A stretch of DNA of 64,000 nucleotides, taken from positions 496,001 to 560,000 of the forward strand of contig BCJC01000001.1 of the NCBI GenBank assembly GCA_001600175.1. Reading direction: 5' to 3'. Position numbers and translations under genes: made by a program. Below the pieces are notes generated by a model. The model worked only from the letters and a program-made list of their open reading frames with translations, was not told the DNA's origin and made no database searches. This document shows, piece by piece, positions 53,174 through 64,000 of the stretch; the first letter of the stretch is position 1, and each line of letters begins with the position of its first letter. The DNA comes from Erythrobasidium yunnanense (lineage: Eukaryota; Basidiomycota; Cystobasidiomycetes; Erythrobasidiales; Erythrobasidiaceae).

Positions 53174-56100
53174 ATGGCCTCAGCGCCTACATCACCTCGA
53201 CGGCCGACAGCGACGCTTCGCCCGCCCAAAGGACCAAGCGCGTTACTGGGCAGGTCGACGTCTCAGGCTTCGTTGCGTCGTCGCAGTGCTCTGGTACAAG
53301 AATTCATCACTGGTAGAACACATAACAAAGATGACTACGACGGGGAATACAAGCAGGCTTTGCTGGATGGATCCGAAAGTGGCCTCGGTGTTAGGTCTTG
53401 GTACGCTTCCTTTACTTCGATGTAAGCAGGTTCGCACGTACATATCGTGAATCACACTGATGCGTACTATAGAGACTGGCTGCATGATCAATGCAAAGAG
53501 GACTTCAGACTGACCAAGCTTCGAGCTCGACCGGGCCTTAGGGGTTTCATTGCCAACAACTGGGACAGATTTCAAGGCTGGATCGCCATCGTCTTCATAG
53601 GTGCATTTACAGCAGTCATCGCAGCTGGCATCATCGCGCTGGAAACCTGGCTGTTCACCTTGAAGGACGGGTATTGCACGACCGGATTCTGGCAAGCGAA
53701 GCGCTTCTGCACGTGCCCTTCCGCTGCAACAGTATCAGCGACTAAAGCAACGCAGAAGGTCGTATCTTTCCCAGCGACCACCTTCATCAGAGCCTGGGCT
53801 CATCCTGCGAAAGATCCGCACTGTCATGCTTGGCGAGAATGGGGAACAGTTCTAGATGGACATGGCAGTCGCTTCGTACAGTGGATGCTGGAGTACGGCG
53901 TATACATCATCCTCGCTGTAAGCCTGCTGTCTCCTATCGTGCGAGAGCCTAGCTGAGCTCCTCCCGCAGCTATCCTTCGCAACGTTTGCATCCGTCCTTA
54001 CCATCTATCTCTCGGCCAGCGATCAAGTAGTCTCCACCAAAGACTCTCCTGTAGCTAGTCGAAAGGCGCCAGATGTCGAGCCTTCTCCAACGGCCGAAGC
54101 CCGTTTATCTCGAACATTCTCCTATCCTTCATACGGGGCAATGCTGTTTTCCGAAAGACAAGGCATGTCGCGATCTTCAAGCTTTCATGAAGCTCTCAGT
54201 GAAGCGCAGCAGCACGCCAGTAAAGACGGTCCGCACCAAGATGAGCTGCATGCTGCTTCACCGGTCGCCGTACCGAGAAAAGTCATGTATTTCGCTGCTG
54301 GATCAGGTATTCCGGAAATCAAGACTTTGCTAGGTGGATTCGTGATCCGTGGCTATCTCGGCGGCTGGACATTGTGGGCCCCGGCCTGGTTGTACGGGAG
54401 AAGCGAGCTGCGAACTGATTATCATAAACACAGACTCGCAAAAGCTATCGGACTATGCTTCTCTGTTGGTTCTGGTCTAAGTCTAGGTAAAGAAGGACCT
54501 TTCGTTCATATCGGTAAGTTGCCCTCTCAAGTTTAGGCATCGAAATCTGCTGACTCATCGCTGTCGATACCAAGCTTCATGTGTCGGAAACATCGTCTCT
54601 CGCTTCTTCCCCAAATTCGACCAGAACGAAGCCAAGCGACGCGAGTTATTGTCTGCAGCTTGCGCAGCCGGTGTAGCTGTCTCTTTCGGAGCGCCTGTCG
54701 GAGGTGTGCTCTTCAGTCTTGAAGAGGTGTCGTGGGTTGAGGCGCACCTTGGAGCAACGGATCTAGCTGATTCAAGGTATCCATCCTAGCTACCATTTCC
54801 CGCCAAAAGTCATGTTCCGTAGCTTTGTCTGCGCTATGGTGAGGCTCCATTATACTCACAAGCTATTCAAGATACTGAAGGTGGCTATGGTAGATCGCCG
54901 CGACTGTCCTGAAGGCATTCGATCCGTTCGGCAGCGGGAAGATCGTACTCTTCGAAGTAAGTCGACTGCCATTATCCTCTTGACCATCCATCTGAGCTGA
55001 TTCTGGCTCGCAGGTAACATACGACAAAGACTGGCACTTCGTCGAGTTATTCGGCTTCATCGCACTTGGGATATTTGGCGGGCTCTACGGTGCTCTCTTC
55101 AACAAGGCCAATCTGGCCTGGGGTGAGCATAATGCCTGCGAACACTTCCTTTCGCTAATACATGTCCCTCGCTTTACAGTCAAGCGCGTCCGCAACGGAA
55201 CCTCCTTTAAGAAGCACCCAATTCTTGAAGTCGCCGCCGTGTGCCTCGTGACCGTACTCATCTCCTATCTCAACCCATTTACAAGAATGGGAGGCACAGA
55301 ACTCGTCTATGAGATGTTTTCGGAGTGCAGTCGTGATGATCCGCTCAATGGGCTCTGCATCAGGCAGCCGTCGCAGGTTTGGCCGCTTTTAAGGGTCATA
55401 AGCTTCGCTATGATAGCGAAGATCCTGCTTACTGTCATCACGTAAGCCAGCATCTCCTCAGTGTCTAAACCCCTTGAGCTGATCAATTTCGGTCAGATTC
55501 GGCATCAAGCTTCCAGGTAGATCTCCTCGAACCCTTTGATTATGCAGTCAGACTGACTCATTTGTTTCTCAGCCGGTATCTTCATCCCTACGCTAGCTGT
55601 CGGTGCTTGCTTTGGCCGTATTCTCGGACTCCTACTGGAATATGGATACGCTCTGCACCCAACATCTCCCCTGTTCGGCTTCTGTAGCTCATCTGGACCG
55701 CTACCTGCTCCTTTCGGACAAGCTTGTATACTTCCAGGCGTGTGGGCAGTAGTGGGCGCAGCGGCGACGCTTGCTGGAGTGACGAGAACTACCGTCAGCT
55801 TGGCGGTCATTATCTTCGAGGTGCGTATAGAAATTAGCATCATTGGAGACCCTAGCTGATGTATCCTGGGCCAGCTTACTGGATCGCTAACCTATGTTAC
55901 GCCGGTCATGATCGCTGTCTTGTTCGCCAAGACAGTAGCAGACGCAGTCGAAACTCGCTCGATCTATGACCTGACTATCGAGTGAGTACTATGATGACCT
56001 CTTACCTACATCTGCCTAAAACCTGCGACAGAGCCAACAACCTCCCTTATCTCGATGCGAAGGAAGAGCACATCCTGCACGGCAGCGTTATGGATGTCGT

Positions 56101-56651
56101 CGATACGGAAGCCGATTGCATATCGCTCGATTCGAACGTGACTATTGCATCTTTGTCCAGCCAATTAGCTGAGAACGCAACTTTGGCTACCGGCTTTCCA
56201 ATTGTCAAGGATGACGATGGCTTACGTCTGCAAGGCTTCATCGGCTTCGATGAGCTGGAACAGGCCATCGAGACATATAATGTCATGGCTGGCTCGGAAG
56301 TCCCGCCTACACCGTGCTCGTTCCGAGATATTTCAGCTCGCATCCGCTTCGAGAACGAAGAAGATGCAGGAACGCCATCTGCTACAAACGTACTCGACCT
56401 CGGATACCTCGTCGACAGAGCGCCAGTCACTATCTCGTCAAGAGCTCCCCTTCAGCTGGTTCATCAGTACTTCATCAGGCTCGGTGTGCGATATCTGGCT
56501 GTCCAGGACGAAAGAGGCTGCTATGTTGGCATAATTGATAAGAACAGGTCAGTCTATACATGAGTAAGTTAGCTGCATTCTGACTGAGTCTTCTCCTCGG
56601 AATTATAGATGGTTGGGCTATCTTAAATGGCTTGAAACGCAGAAGCATTAA
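53174..56651 (+). CDS. CLC-family chloride channel/exchanger (Gef1-like)
   Basis: Intracellular CLC transporter, by family likely in Golgi, endosome or vacuole membranes. A basic N-terminus ([18 protein letters not shown]) is followed by [18 protein letters not shown], the CLC start motif, created at an intron with donor GTAAGC at about 53422. The selectivity elements are [17 protein letters not shown] (gating Glu) and [25 protein letters not shown] carries the glutamates found in Cl-/H+ exchangers of the ClC-3/4/5 and Gef1 type, so exchange rather than a pure channel is likely. Two CBS domains follow (from about [13 protein letters not shown] and from [14 protein letters not shown]). The last exon, spliced at 56531, ends [11 protein letters not shown]. 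At least ten introns. Confidence 0.91.
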
Positions 56652-56994
56652 ATACCTTCCTATGTTTCTCTGGCTCCTCTCTCTTTGTCACTCCTGTTCC
56701 GAAGCATCTTTCTCCAAGTCGCATGATCCCTCATCAGTTTTACGTATTCTGTCCAGCAGCCGAAGTCGTTCTTTTCAGTCGTAGTTTCAGCAGTTTGGAC
56801 TGAAGTATCGTAGTTCCTGTGCCGTGTCGATGTATCCTTCCCCCATGCAATGCCTGTACATGACCAAACCTCGCCTATTGCGCCATTCTGCTCGGTTTCT
56901 TCGGACAACTCCCTTGTCTGCATGCGTTGCAGCTCATCTTCACTTCCTTCTAGACTGATCCTACGCCGTATTTCGACTCGCACTATGTCGACTC
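56652..56994. other. intergenic CLC / aminotransferase
   Basis: 343 bp. No gene, repeat or known regulatory element is supportable. Confidence 0.5.
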
Positions 56995-58828
56995 TTCCGA
57001 GTTCCAGCAAGAGAGTAGCCGAAGAGTACGAGCTCCGTCAAGCTGAACGTCCTGAATAGAAAGCTGACTAGCAACCCAGGCTCACAAAGCAAGACGTTTG
57101 GAGTGTCTTCAGTCCTGGTGCGCCTACTATCTCCAGCGCAGTAACGTAGAAAACTCATCGCAAGCGTATCTGCAGCCGGTGGTCATGTACCGAAAGACTC
57201 GCTCAACCTAGGTCCGCGCTTCTGGGCTTGATGCTAGTTTGCACTACTGATCTACAATTACCGCAGGACAAGGCTTCATGGACTGGTCCCCGCCTGATTA
57301 CATCCAACAAGCTGCATCAGATGCGATATCCGGATCAGCCGAAGCAAAGTAAGAAGCATGCCATCTCCCTCGCGAAATCCAGCTGAGACCGTTCTCCAGT
57401 CACTATAGTATACCGAGAGGTCGCGTCCGTCTGCGAAATGCCCTAGCGAACTTCCTTTCACCGTCATTTGGGCGCAAGCTAGATCCAGCGACCGAGATCC
57501 TGGTTACTTCGGGCGCGAATGTCGGAATGTACAGCTTTTTATCTGCATATCTTAACGATGGCGATGAAGTCCTCATTCCGGCACCGCACTTGTAAGCTGC
57601 TTTTGGACTATATTGCCTTTCCCAAGCTGACAATACGTGGTTCCCAGCGATCAATACATTTCAAGTGTCGAGTTCCATGGCGGAAAATGCGTTTATGTGC
57701 CTTTCCGACCCCCGCCAGAAGCTGCCCACTCCAACGTCTCTTCGGCCGACTGGAAGCTCGACATTAACGAGCTTCGAGCAGCCTGTACTCCCAAAACAAA
57801 GGTTCTCATCCTGAACAGTACGCTAGCCTAGCATGTACCGACGCTTGCGCTGACACATTGTACCCAAGCACCGCACAATCCGATTGGCAAGGTATTCTCC
57901 GAAGAAGAGCTTCGAGAGATTGGAAAGCTAGCAGAGGAGAAGAACTTCCTGATTCTATCGGACGAAGTCTACGACGTTCTTGCCCTAAAGCCCTCGAAGC
58001 ATGTTCGAATCGCTGCACTAGACAAGTTTTGGGATAGAACAGTGACCGTTGGCAGTGCTGGTATGCCTAGATATCCACCCGAGAGTCTCTCAGAGTATGC
58101 TGACATGTCGCTCTATATAGGCAAACAGTTCTCTGCCACTGGCTGGCGTGTAGGCTGGCTCATCGGACCTGCCAATCTCATCCGCCCGAGTCTTGCTGCA
58201 TCAACGCGTGTCACGTTTACCACCAACTCTCCATTGCAAGAAGCTGTAGCGACTGGCTTTGAAAAGGCGGAGGAAAGGCAGTTCTTCGAGAGTGCGTACC
58301 CGCATATTCGATGCCCCGCTTGCTATGTTGACGCTGACTTGCTGCCACGCATAGATCAGAGAGAATGGTATGAGAAGCTTCGGGACACCCTACTGAAGCA
58401 GCTTGACAAGCTTGGGTTGCCATAGTGAGCGGTCCTTTCCGATGTGGCTATTTAGAGCTTGACTCACCTGGTCGATCGCAGCACGATACCTCAAGGCAGC
58501 TACTTTGTACTAGTCAATACCAAGAGACTTCAGTTGCCGGAAGACTACGTCATTCCGGACATCGTCAAGAATCGTACGCGAGACTGGCATCTCGCATTCT
58601 TCGTCGCACAGACAGCTGGCGTGTAAGTCGACGCACTCTTCACTCTCTAGTCGTAGCTGAAGATAATGCCTCTTCAGCGTATGTATACCGCCTACGGACT
58701 TCTTCCCCCCGCACCTGCATGACATTGGGTCGGATTACCTGCGCATAGCTTACTGCAAACAGCCGGAAACAATAGAAGCAGCCGGAGAAAGACTTCTGAA
58801 GCTAAGACCTTATATCAAGCCTGAATAG
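56995..58828 (+). CDS. PLP-dependent aminotransferase (kynurenine/BNA3 type)
   Basis: Class I/II fold-type I aminotransferase similar to kynurenine aminotransferases and yeast Bna3. The start MSTLPSSSKRVAEEYEL is tentative because the first exons are short. Then come LGQGF-like GQGFMDWSPPDYIQQA, YSIPRGRVRLRNALANFL, ILVTSGANVGMYSFLSAYL, LIPAPHFDQYISSVEF, NSPHNPIGKVFSEEEL, and ILSDEVYDVLAL. The PLP lysine motif is SAGKQFSATGWRVGW, produced by an intron join at about 58062-58120. The C-terminus ends VCIPPTDFFPPHLHD then DYLRIAYCKQPETI. All family landmarks are present in order. It could also act as a cysteine-S-conjugate lyase, as related enzymes do. Confidence 0.87.
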
Positions 58829-58940
58829 AGTGGTATCAATGCTATGCAATGCGTTACGTAGTCTAGAATGTTAGGATAGGGGACAGCACTACAAGCAATG
58901 GAAGAATTTCTAAATCTAGTCTATAGCCACAAAGATGTGC

Positions 58941-59756
58941 TCACTGCGGCCACTTGTCGATATCTGCAATGAAGGGTATCCTCTCCTCGTTCAGTGACTC
59001 GCCTCTCCACTGCCCGATCGCCCGTAGGACTTCGATAGCTAGCTTGACATCTTCTTTCTTGACTCCAAGATTCTTCGATCCGTAGTAGTGCCCTTTGACC
59101 TGCTGCGGGCAGTCAAGCGATGCGCTGTTCTTTCAGATCTCAGTTATTTGTTATCGAAAAACGACGGTATACACTGACCAGCCCACAAACTCGATCAACA
59201 CGGTCTCCTGCCATGTGAGCACCTCTGTGCGCGACAAGTTTGCTCCGTACAAATCGTCCACAATCATTTCAGCAAGATCTGGCGATGTCTGCGAGATCCT
59301 ATCTATGATTTTCTCCGCATGTCTCTCATATATGGCTTTGAAAAACGCCCATCCCGCTTGCGAATCCTCTTCTGTTGTCTTGGTAGGCTTTGTAGACGCG
59401 GTAGGGAGATGTGCCAGTATTTCTGTGCCTTTCGCATGGCTCGACACCGAGTCGTACAGCGCCGACTGAGCATTGATTATACGCGGTACTCCGACTAGAG
59501 GGACAGCCTTGAAGAGTGTAGTACGTAGACGGAGTACTAAGGAAGCGAGGTGTTTGGGATCAGAGGAAGAAAAGGAAGGGGATGTGTCTGCGAAGAAGCG
59601 GAAGATCCTTGCGAAATCTTGAGGCTCATTCCTAGGTATAGCAGCTATAGCAGCCAGTAGGGGCAGAAGTGATATGTCATGATCCGGCTTCTTCGCAAGC
59701 TGCTCCTCTAGCCGGGCCAGGACATCTTCCAGCGGCTCTTTCTCTGGCCTGCGCAT
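58941..59756 (-). CDS. AhpD/carboxymuconolactone decarboxylase-like protein
   Basis: Two or more exons. The long exon from MRRPEKEPLEDVLARLEEQL is all helical and includes DFARIFRFFADTSPSF, LRTTLFKAVPLVGVPRIINA and WAFFKAIYERHAEKIIDRI. It continues SPDLAEMIVDDLYGANLS and TWQETVLIEFVG. After an intron at about 59110-59170 comes KGHYYGSKNLGVKKEDVKL, then AIGQWRGESLNEERIPF, ending DKWPQ. This pattern matches fungal proteins placed in the AhpD-like superfamily. The CxxC redox pair of true AhpD is not visible, so peroxidase activity is doubtful. Confidence 0.7.
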
Positions 59757-60038
59757 GTTGCTATGTCGTAAAGAATGTCTTGACCTGTTTCCTTGCTTTG
59801 CTTGTGAAATAGGTAGCTCTGACTGGGACAGATTTCGGAAATCTCGTCACCGATAGCTCCAGCCGTCACTTGATGTCGTACCGTACCGTACAGAGAGATA
59901 GTTCGGTCCCAAATCTTCAGTGCAGACAGGAACAGTGCCCAAGGAACAGCCGTCTTGAGTCTGTAGCCAGCGTAAACGCCCTCAGACTTGAAAGAGTTCG
60001 GCTGGCGTGAAATCCCTCGAAATAGCGACTTCTTTTGG

Positions 60039-61988
60039 ATGATATTGAAGAGCTTCGCAAACCTGCAATCAAGAACCAGATCTATCCTACCACTACGAAA
60101 CGCTTTTGGAATACGAACAATGACTTCCACAACTCTCCCTAATCTGCCCTTCTTCCACAAAGCTCATGATGCCGCTAAGAAGGACCCAAAGAAGCCGGCT
60201 ATCATCGATACAAGGACTGGAAAGTCGCATACATATGTAGACATCCTCAAAGATGCACAGGCATTCCGGGCAAAGCTTGCGAAAGATGGAGAAGCAGATA
60301 TCCAGCAGGCTCGCGTAGCTGCGCTGATTCCGAATGGCTGTGAGCGGAGCGAGCGACAATCCATATGACATGACTGACGATATTTGTAGACTCTTGGGTA
60401 GTAGCGCAATGGGCGACGTGGGTGAGTAGGATCAGGAGATAATGCTTACCGGCAAAAGAGCTGAGGGCGTGTTCTAGGCTGCTGGCGGTTTCTACGTACC
60501 CATCCTACATACGCATCCAGTCCCAGAGATGACATACATCGTCTCGAATTCGGAAGCTTCCCGACTCATCGTACATAAAAGCTTGGAGGAGAAGGGTCGT
60601 GAGCTGGCAGAAAAGACGGGGTCAGTAGGTTCGTACGGCCTATATACTGTAGCTGAAGCGTACGTTCTTACAGTGTGAAGGACGTCATTATTATCGACGA
60701 AGATTTCGAGCCCTCATCCGACTTAAGCCAGCTACCGGAAGTCAGCGATATGGACTTCGACATCAACCGCTCGGCTTTTATGCTCTACACGAGTGGTACA
60801 ACGGGTAAGCCGAAGGGCGTCAATATGACCCACAAATCCCTTACCGCCCAAGCGAAGAGCATGACGGAAGCATGGCATTGGACGTCAGATGACAAGATCC
60901 TGCATGTGGTGAGTATATATGCAAGAGAACATGTAGATGCATGTCTGACGATAATTTTGTACAGCTCCCCCTCCATCATATTCACGGTGTCTCGAACGTT
61001 CTCCTTACTGCTCTCTACAACGGCGCTACCGTCGAGTTTATGCCCAAATTCGATGCTCCTGGTATCTGGAAGCGTTTCCAAGCTCCCGAACGCGATCTTA
61101 CACTCTTCATGGCCGTTCCCACAATCTATTCCCGCCTTATCGAGATCTGGAACAGCATGTCGCCTGAAGACCAGCAGAAAGCCACCGAGTCATGCAATCA
61201 ATTCCGTCTACAAGTGTCAGGCTCAGCTGCTCTCCCTACACCGCTCAAGGAGAAATGGAAGACTGTCTCGGGAGGAAAAGTCTTGCTTGAAAGATATGGA
61301 ATGACGGAGACGGGAATGATCATCTCGTGTGGTATGCAAGATCACGAAAGAGTGGATGGACATGTTGGGCTGCCTATGCCTGGACAGGAAGTCCGTTTAT
61401 GGGACGATGAAGCGAAGAAGGACGTTTCGGACCAGCAGGAAACACCAGGAGAAATCCAAGTACGAGGTGATCTCATCTTCAAAGACTATTGGAAGCTACC
61501 TGAAAAGACGAAAGAGGAGTTTACGGAAGATGGCTGGTTTAAAACTGGTGATATCGCCGTACGCACGGAAGGTACGAAATACTATCGCATACAAGGACGC
61601 AGCAGCGTGGACGTGATAAAGACAGGTGGAGAGAAGGTATCTGCTTTAGAAGTGGAAAGAGCGCTGCTGTCTCTACCGTTCATTCTAGATGCCTCGGTGG
61701 TCGGGGTCGACGATCCGCGCTGGGGTGAGGTGGTGGGATGTGTGCTTGTTCTACGAGACAAAGAGAAGAAGCTGGAACTGAAGGAACTTAGAGATGCACT
61801 TCGGAATGAGCTGGCAAATTACAAGATCCCGCAGGCAATGAAAATCTGTGAGTCGGCCCCTGTGTACCGGTGCCGGATCTGTACTAATTCAATAATATGA
61901 TCAAGACGATACTGAGATACCAAGAAACGCTATGATGAAGGTCGATAAGAAGTCGCTTGTCAAGGCTGCCTTTCCACCGAAAGCGTGA
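60039..61988 (+). CDS. acyl-CoA synthetase, ACSF3/malonyl-CoA synthetase-like
   Basis: ANL-family ligase, closest by eye to ACSF3-type malonyl-CoA synthetases. Starting at 60039 gives MILKSFANLQSRTRSILPLR, Arg-rich without acidic residues, a good mitochondrial presequence. A second ATG at 60120 (MTSTTLPNLPFFHKAHDAAK) would give a shorter form. The AMP-binding P-loop is YTSGTTGKPKGV. PLHHIHGVSNVLL, VSGSAALPTPLKEKW and RYGMTETGMIISCGM follow. Then GEIQVRGDLIFKDYW, DGWFKTGDIA and the hinge/catalytic region GRSSVDVIKTGGEKVSALEV. The C-terminus splices to IPRNAMMKVDKKSLV, with the catalytic lysine expected in MxKVDKK. Five or so introns. Confidence 0.88.
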
Positions 61989-62139
61989 TGAGACTTGGGT
62001 TGTGCATAGTACTACTGGGTTATCGATGCATCAGCAATGCATTACGTGACAGCACCAACCCCTAAACCCGATCTAAGAGTCTGGATCTATTCCAGCTCAT
62101 TCATACAACAGAAACTAAGCTCGACTCTTGCTCGGCGAT

Positions 62140-63987
62140 CTAGAGCCACTCTACTGTCGCGGGCGGTTTGCTCGTAATATCGTATGTCACTCTGTTGATA
62201 CCGCCTACTTCGTTGGTAATGCGGGAAGATATCTGCCTTAGAACGCTTGAAGGGAAGTCAAACCAGTCTGCCGTCATAAAGTCGTCTGTCGTGACAGCTC
62301 GCAGTGTAATGACCTGATCATACGTCCGCCTATCGCCTTGCACACCTACCGCTTTCACCGGCAGAAGCGCTGCAAACGCCTGACTAATCTGATCATACAA
62401 GCCTGCTTTCCTGATTTCTTCAATGTAGATCTTGTCGGCTTTCTGCAGGATTTCGACTTGGGACCTGGTGACTGGGCCAAGAATACGGATTGCAAGACCA
62501 GGACCTGGGAAAGGATGCCGCCCGACTAGATGCGCAGGGATATTGAGTAGTTTGCCAAGTTCGCGAACCTCGTCTGAACAGCGAATACTTCAGCCTAGAT
62601 GTACCGAGAAGAGAAAGACGATTTACCCTTGAAGAGCTCACGCAGCGGCTCGATGAGCTTTAGCTTCATATCCTTCAGCAGACCTCCAACGTTATGATGC
62701 GTTTTGATCGTAGCGCTCGGCCCCTTGAAACTGATAGACTCGATGACATCCGGGTACAGTGTACCCTGCAGCAACCATTCAATCTTTCCTTTCGCCTCTC
62801 CTTCCTGACCTTTCGCTTTTGACTCTTCTAGCTCTTGCTCAGCTGCCGCCTCGATCTTTGCCGCTTCTTCCTCGAAAACATTGATGAATGTGTTTCCGAT
62901 GATCTTGCGCTTCTGCTCAGGGTCTTCAATGCCTTCTAACCTCTTTAGGAACAGATCTGATGCATCGACGACTGTAAGATTGACCCCAAGATCCTCGTTG
63001 AGCATCTTGTGCACTTGCGCCGCCTCGTCCATACGCAGTACTCCATTATCAACCATGATGGCATGGAAGCGGTCTCCGATAGCTTCGTGCATGAGCTTAG
63101 CAGCTACTGACGAGTCGACTCCTCCTGAAACGGCTCCGATGACTCTGCCTTTCTCACCACAGATCGTTCGGATTCGCTTGATCTCCTTGTCGATGAAGGT
63201 GGACATCTTCCAGTCACGCTTCACACCACAGATGGCGGTAAAGCGGTCGAAAATCTCTTTGCCTCGAGGTGAATGCGTGACTTCTGGGTGGAATTGAATG
63301 CCGTAGAAACGCTTCTTGTGGTGTGCGATGGCTGCGAAAGGCGCTGAAGGAGTGGTCGCGATCTTAACAAAGCCTTTAGGTAGTTCTCGAACAATGTCTG
63401 AGTGCGACATCCAGACCTGCAACTTACAGGTTAGCGGCTTTTGATGAGACCCCATCAAAATTGGCTCACTGGCACTTCACCTTCCACGCCTTGGAAGAGT
63501 AGATCTACATGATCTCCCACTTCACCTTCAATGCCCTTCGCATCTTCTGCATGATCTCTGACGACTGAGACCATAGCTTTTCCGTATTCTCTATGATCCG
63601 CAGATTCGACTGTCGCGCCGTGGAAGTTTGACATCTCTTGCAGGCCATAGCAGATACCGAGAACGGGCACAGGGTTGATTGACTCGTCAAAGATAGCTGG
63701 GTCGGCACGTGGTGCGTCGTCGTCGTAGACAGAGTAGGGGGATCCAGATAGGATAATGCCTGTAATTCTAGACTATCAGATCATGTAGAAGCTGGGTTGA
63801 TGGGTCTCGACGCCCCCTTTGGCTTGAATGGCACTTCGCTCAGTTTCGTAGTGCATGGCAGCATTTCGCCATAGACGCCCAGCTCGCGCAGACGGCGTAC
63901 GATAAGATGAGAATATTGCGATCCGAAATCAAGCACCAGGCTGGCATTGCGCGCGAAGGACGTCAGGTTTGAGGTAAGGATTTTCAA
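62140..63987 (-). CDS. GUA1: GMP synthase (glutamine-hydrolysing), 5' end uncertain
   Basis: Makes GMP from XMP, ATP and glutamine. The glutamine amidotransferase domain has [36 protein letters not shown], nucleophile GICYGLQEM, and [15 protein letters not shown] with catalytic His and Glu. The ATP pyrophosphatase has [29 protein letters not shown], the exon edge near 62,625, and [19 protein letters not shown]. The dimerisation domain ends [19 protein letters not shown]. The frame remains open to the right end of the window ([13 protein letters not shown]) with no convincing ATG, so the first exon probably lies beyond 64,000. An ATG at about 63,998 is immediately followed by a stop in its own frame. 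Confidence 0.93.
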
Positions 63988-64000
63988 GATTTTGGCATCG

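Noticed and set aside
59708-60160. 150-codon minus-strand frame between the AhpD-like gene and the acyl-CoA synthetase
   Set aside because: It overlaps the presequence exon of the synthetase and shows no recognisable motif.
63980-63999. ATG near the right edge as the GMP synthase start
   Set aside because: That ATG is followed by a stop four codons later in its own frame. The conserved frame continues to the window edge, so the true start is probably outside.

Overview
This window is fungal nuclear DNA, most likely from a basidiomycete with a small, compact genome. The genes are dense and carry many short introns (mostly about 35-75 nt, GTRNGY donors, CTRAC-like branch points, YAG acceptors). 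All the housekeeping products are eukaryotic and fungal in type. Several neighbours are separated by only 30-160 bp. I lean towards Pucciniomycotina, but sequence alone does not prove it.

Left flank (about 0.2-18.7 kb) is conserved single-copy core: ALG13 (N-glycan assembly), SURF6/RRP14 (ribosome biogenesis), cytosolic seryl-tRNA synthetase, LCB1 (sphingolipid synthesis), PFS2 (mRNA 3'-end processing), a small possibly myristoylated protein, a Vps39/Vps3-family tethering subunit, TAF9, an RS-rich coiled-coil protein and a secreted, probably GPI-anchored, protein.

The middle (about 19.3-53.1 kb) is an accessory island. It holds ten members of one F-box/leucine-rich-repeat-like family, all starting with a variant of M-A-K-L-T-D-L-P: six on the plus strand and four on the minus strand. 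Six are open and four are broken (in-frame stop, frameshift or internal deletion). An eleventh survives only as a promoter plus start codon. Mixed with them are four cytochrome P450 genes (one unrelated plus-strand gene and three tandem minus-strand paralogues, one of them frameshifted), SYS1 lodged between two P450 copies, an MFS exporter, a dienelactone-hydrolase-like enzyme and a Zn2Cys6 transcription factor.

The main find is a conserved 15-bp element, consensus CTTGCCTTCGCTCCA, about 95-135 bp upstream of every F-box-like start codon. The same element, inside a longer stretch of homology, lies at the same distance upstream of the Zn2Cys6 regulator. This suggests that the regulator and the F-box-like array share or exchanged a promoter.

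Right flank (about 53.2-64 kb) returns to core metabolism: a CLC chloride transporter, a kynurenine-type aminotransferase, an AhpD-like protein, a malonyl-CoA/acyl-CoA synthetase with a probable mitochondrial presequence, and GMP synthase, whose 5' end appears to run off the window. I saw no rRNA, CRISPR array or intact transposon; short tRNA genes could have been missed by eye.
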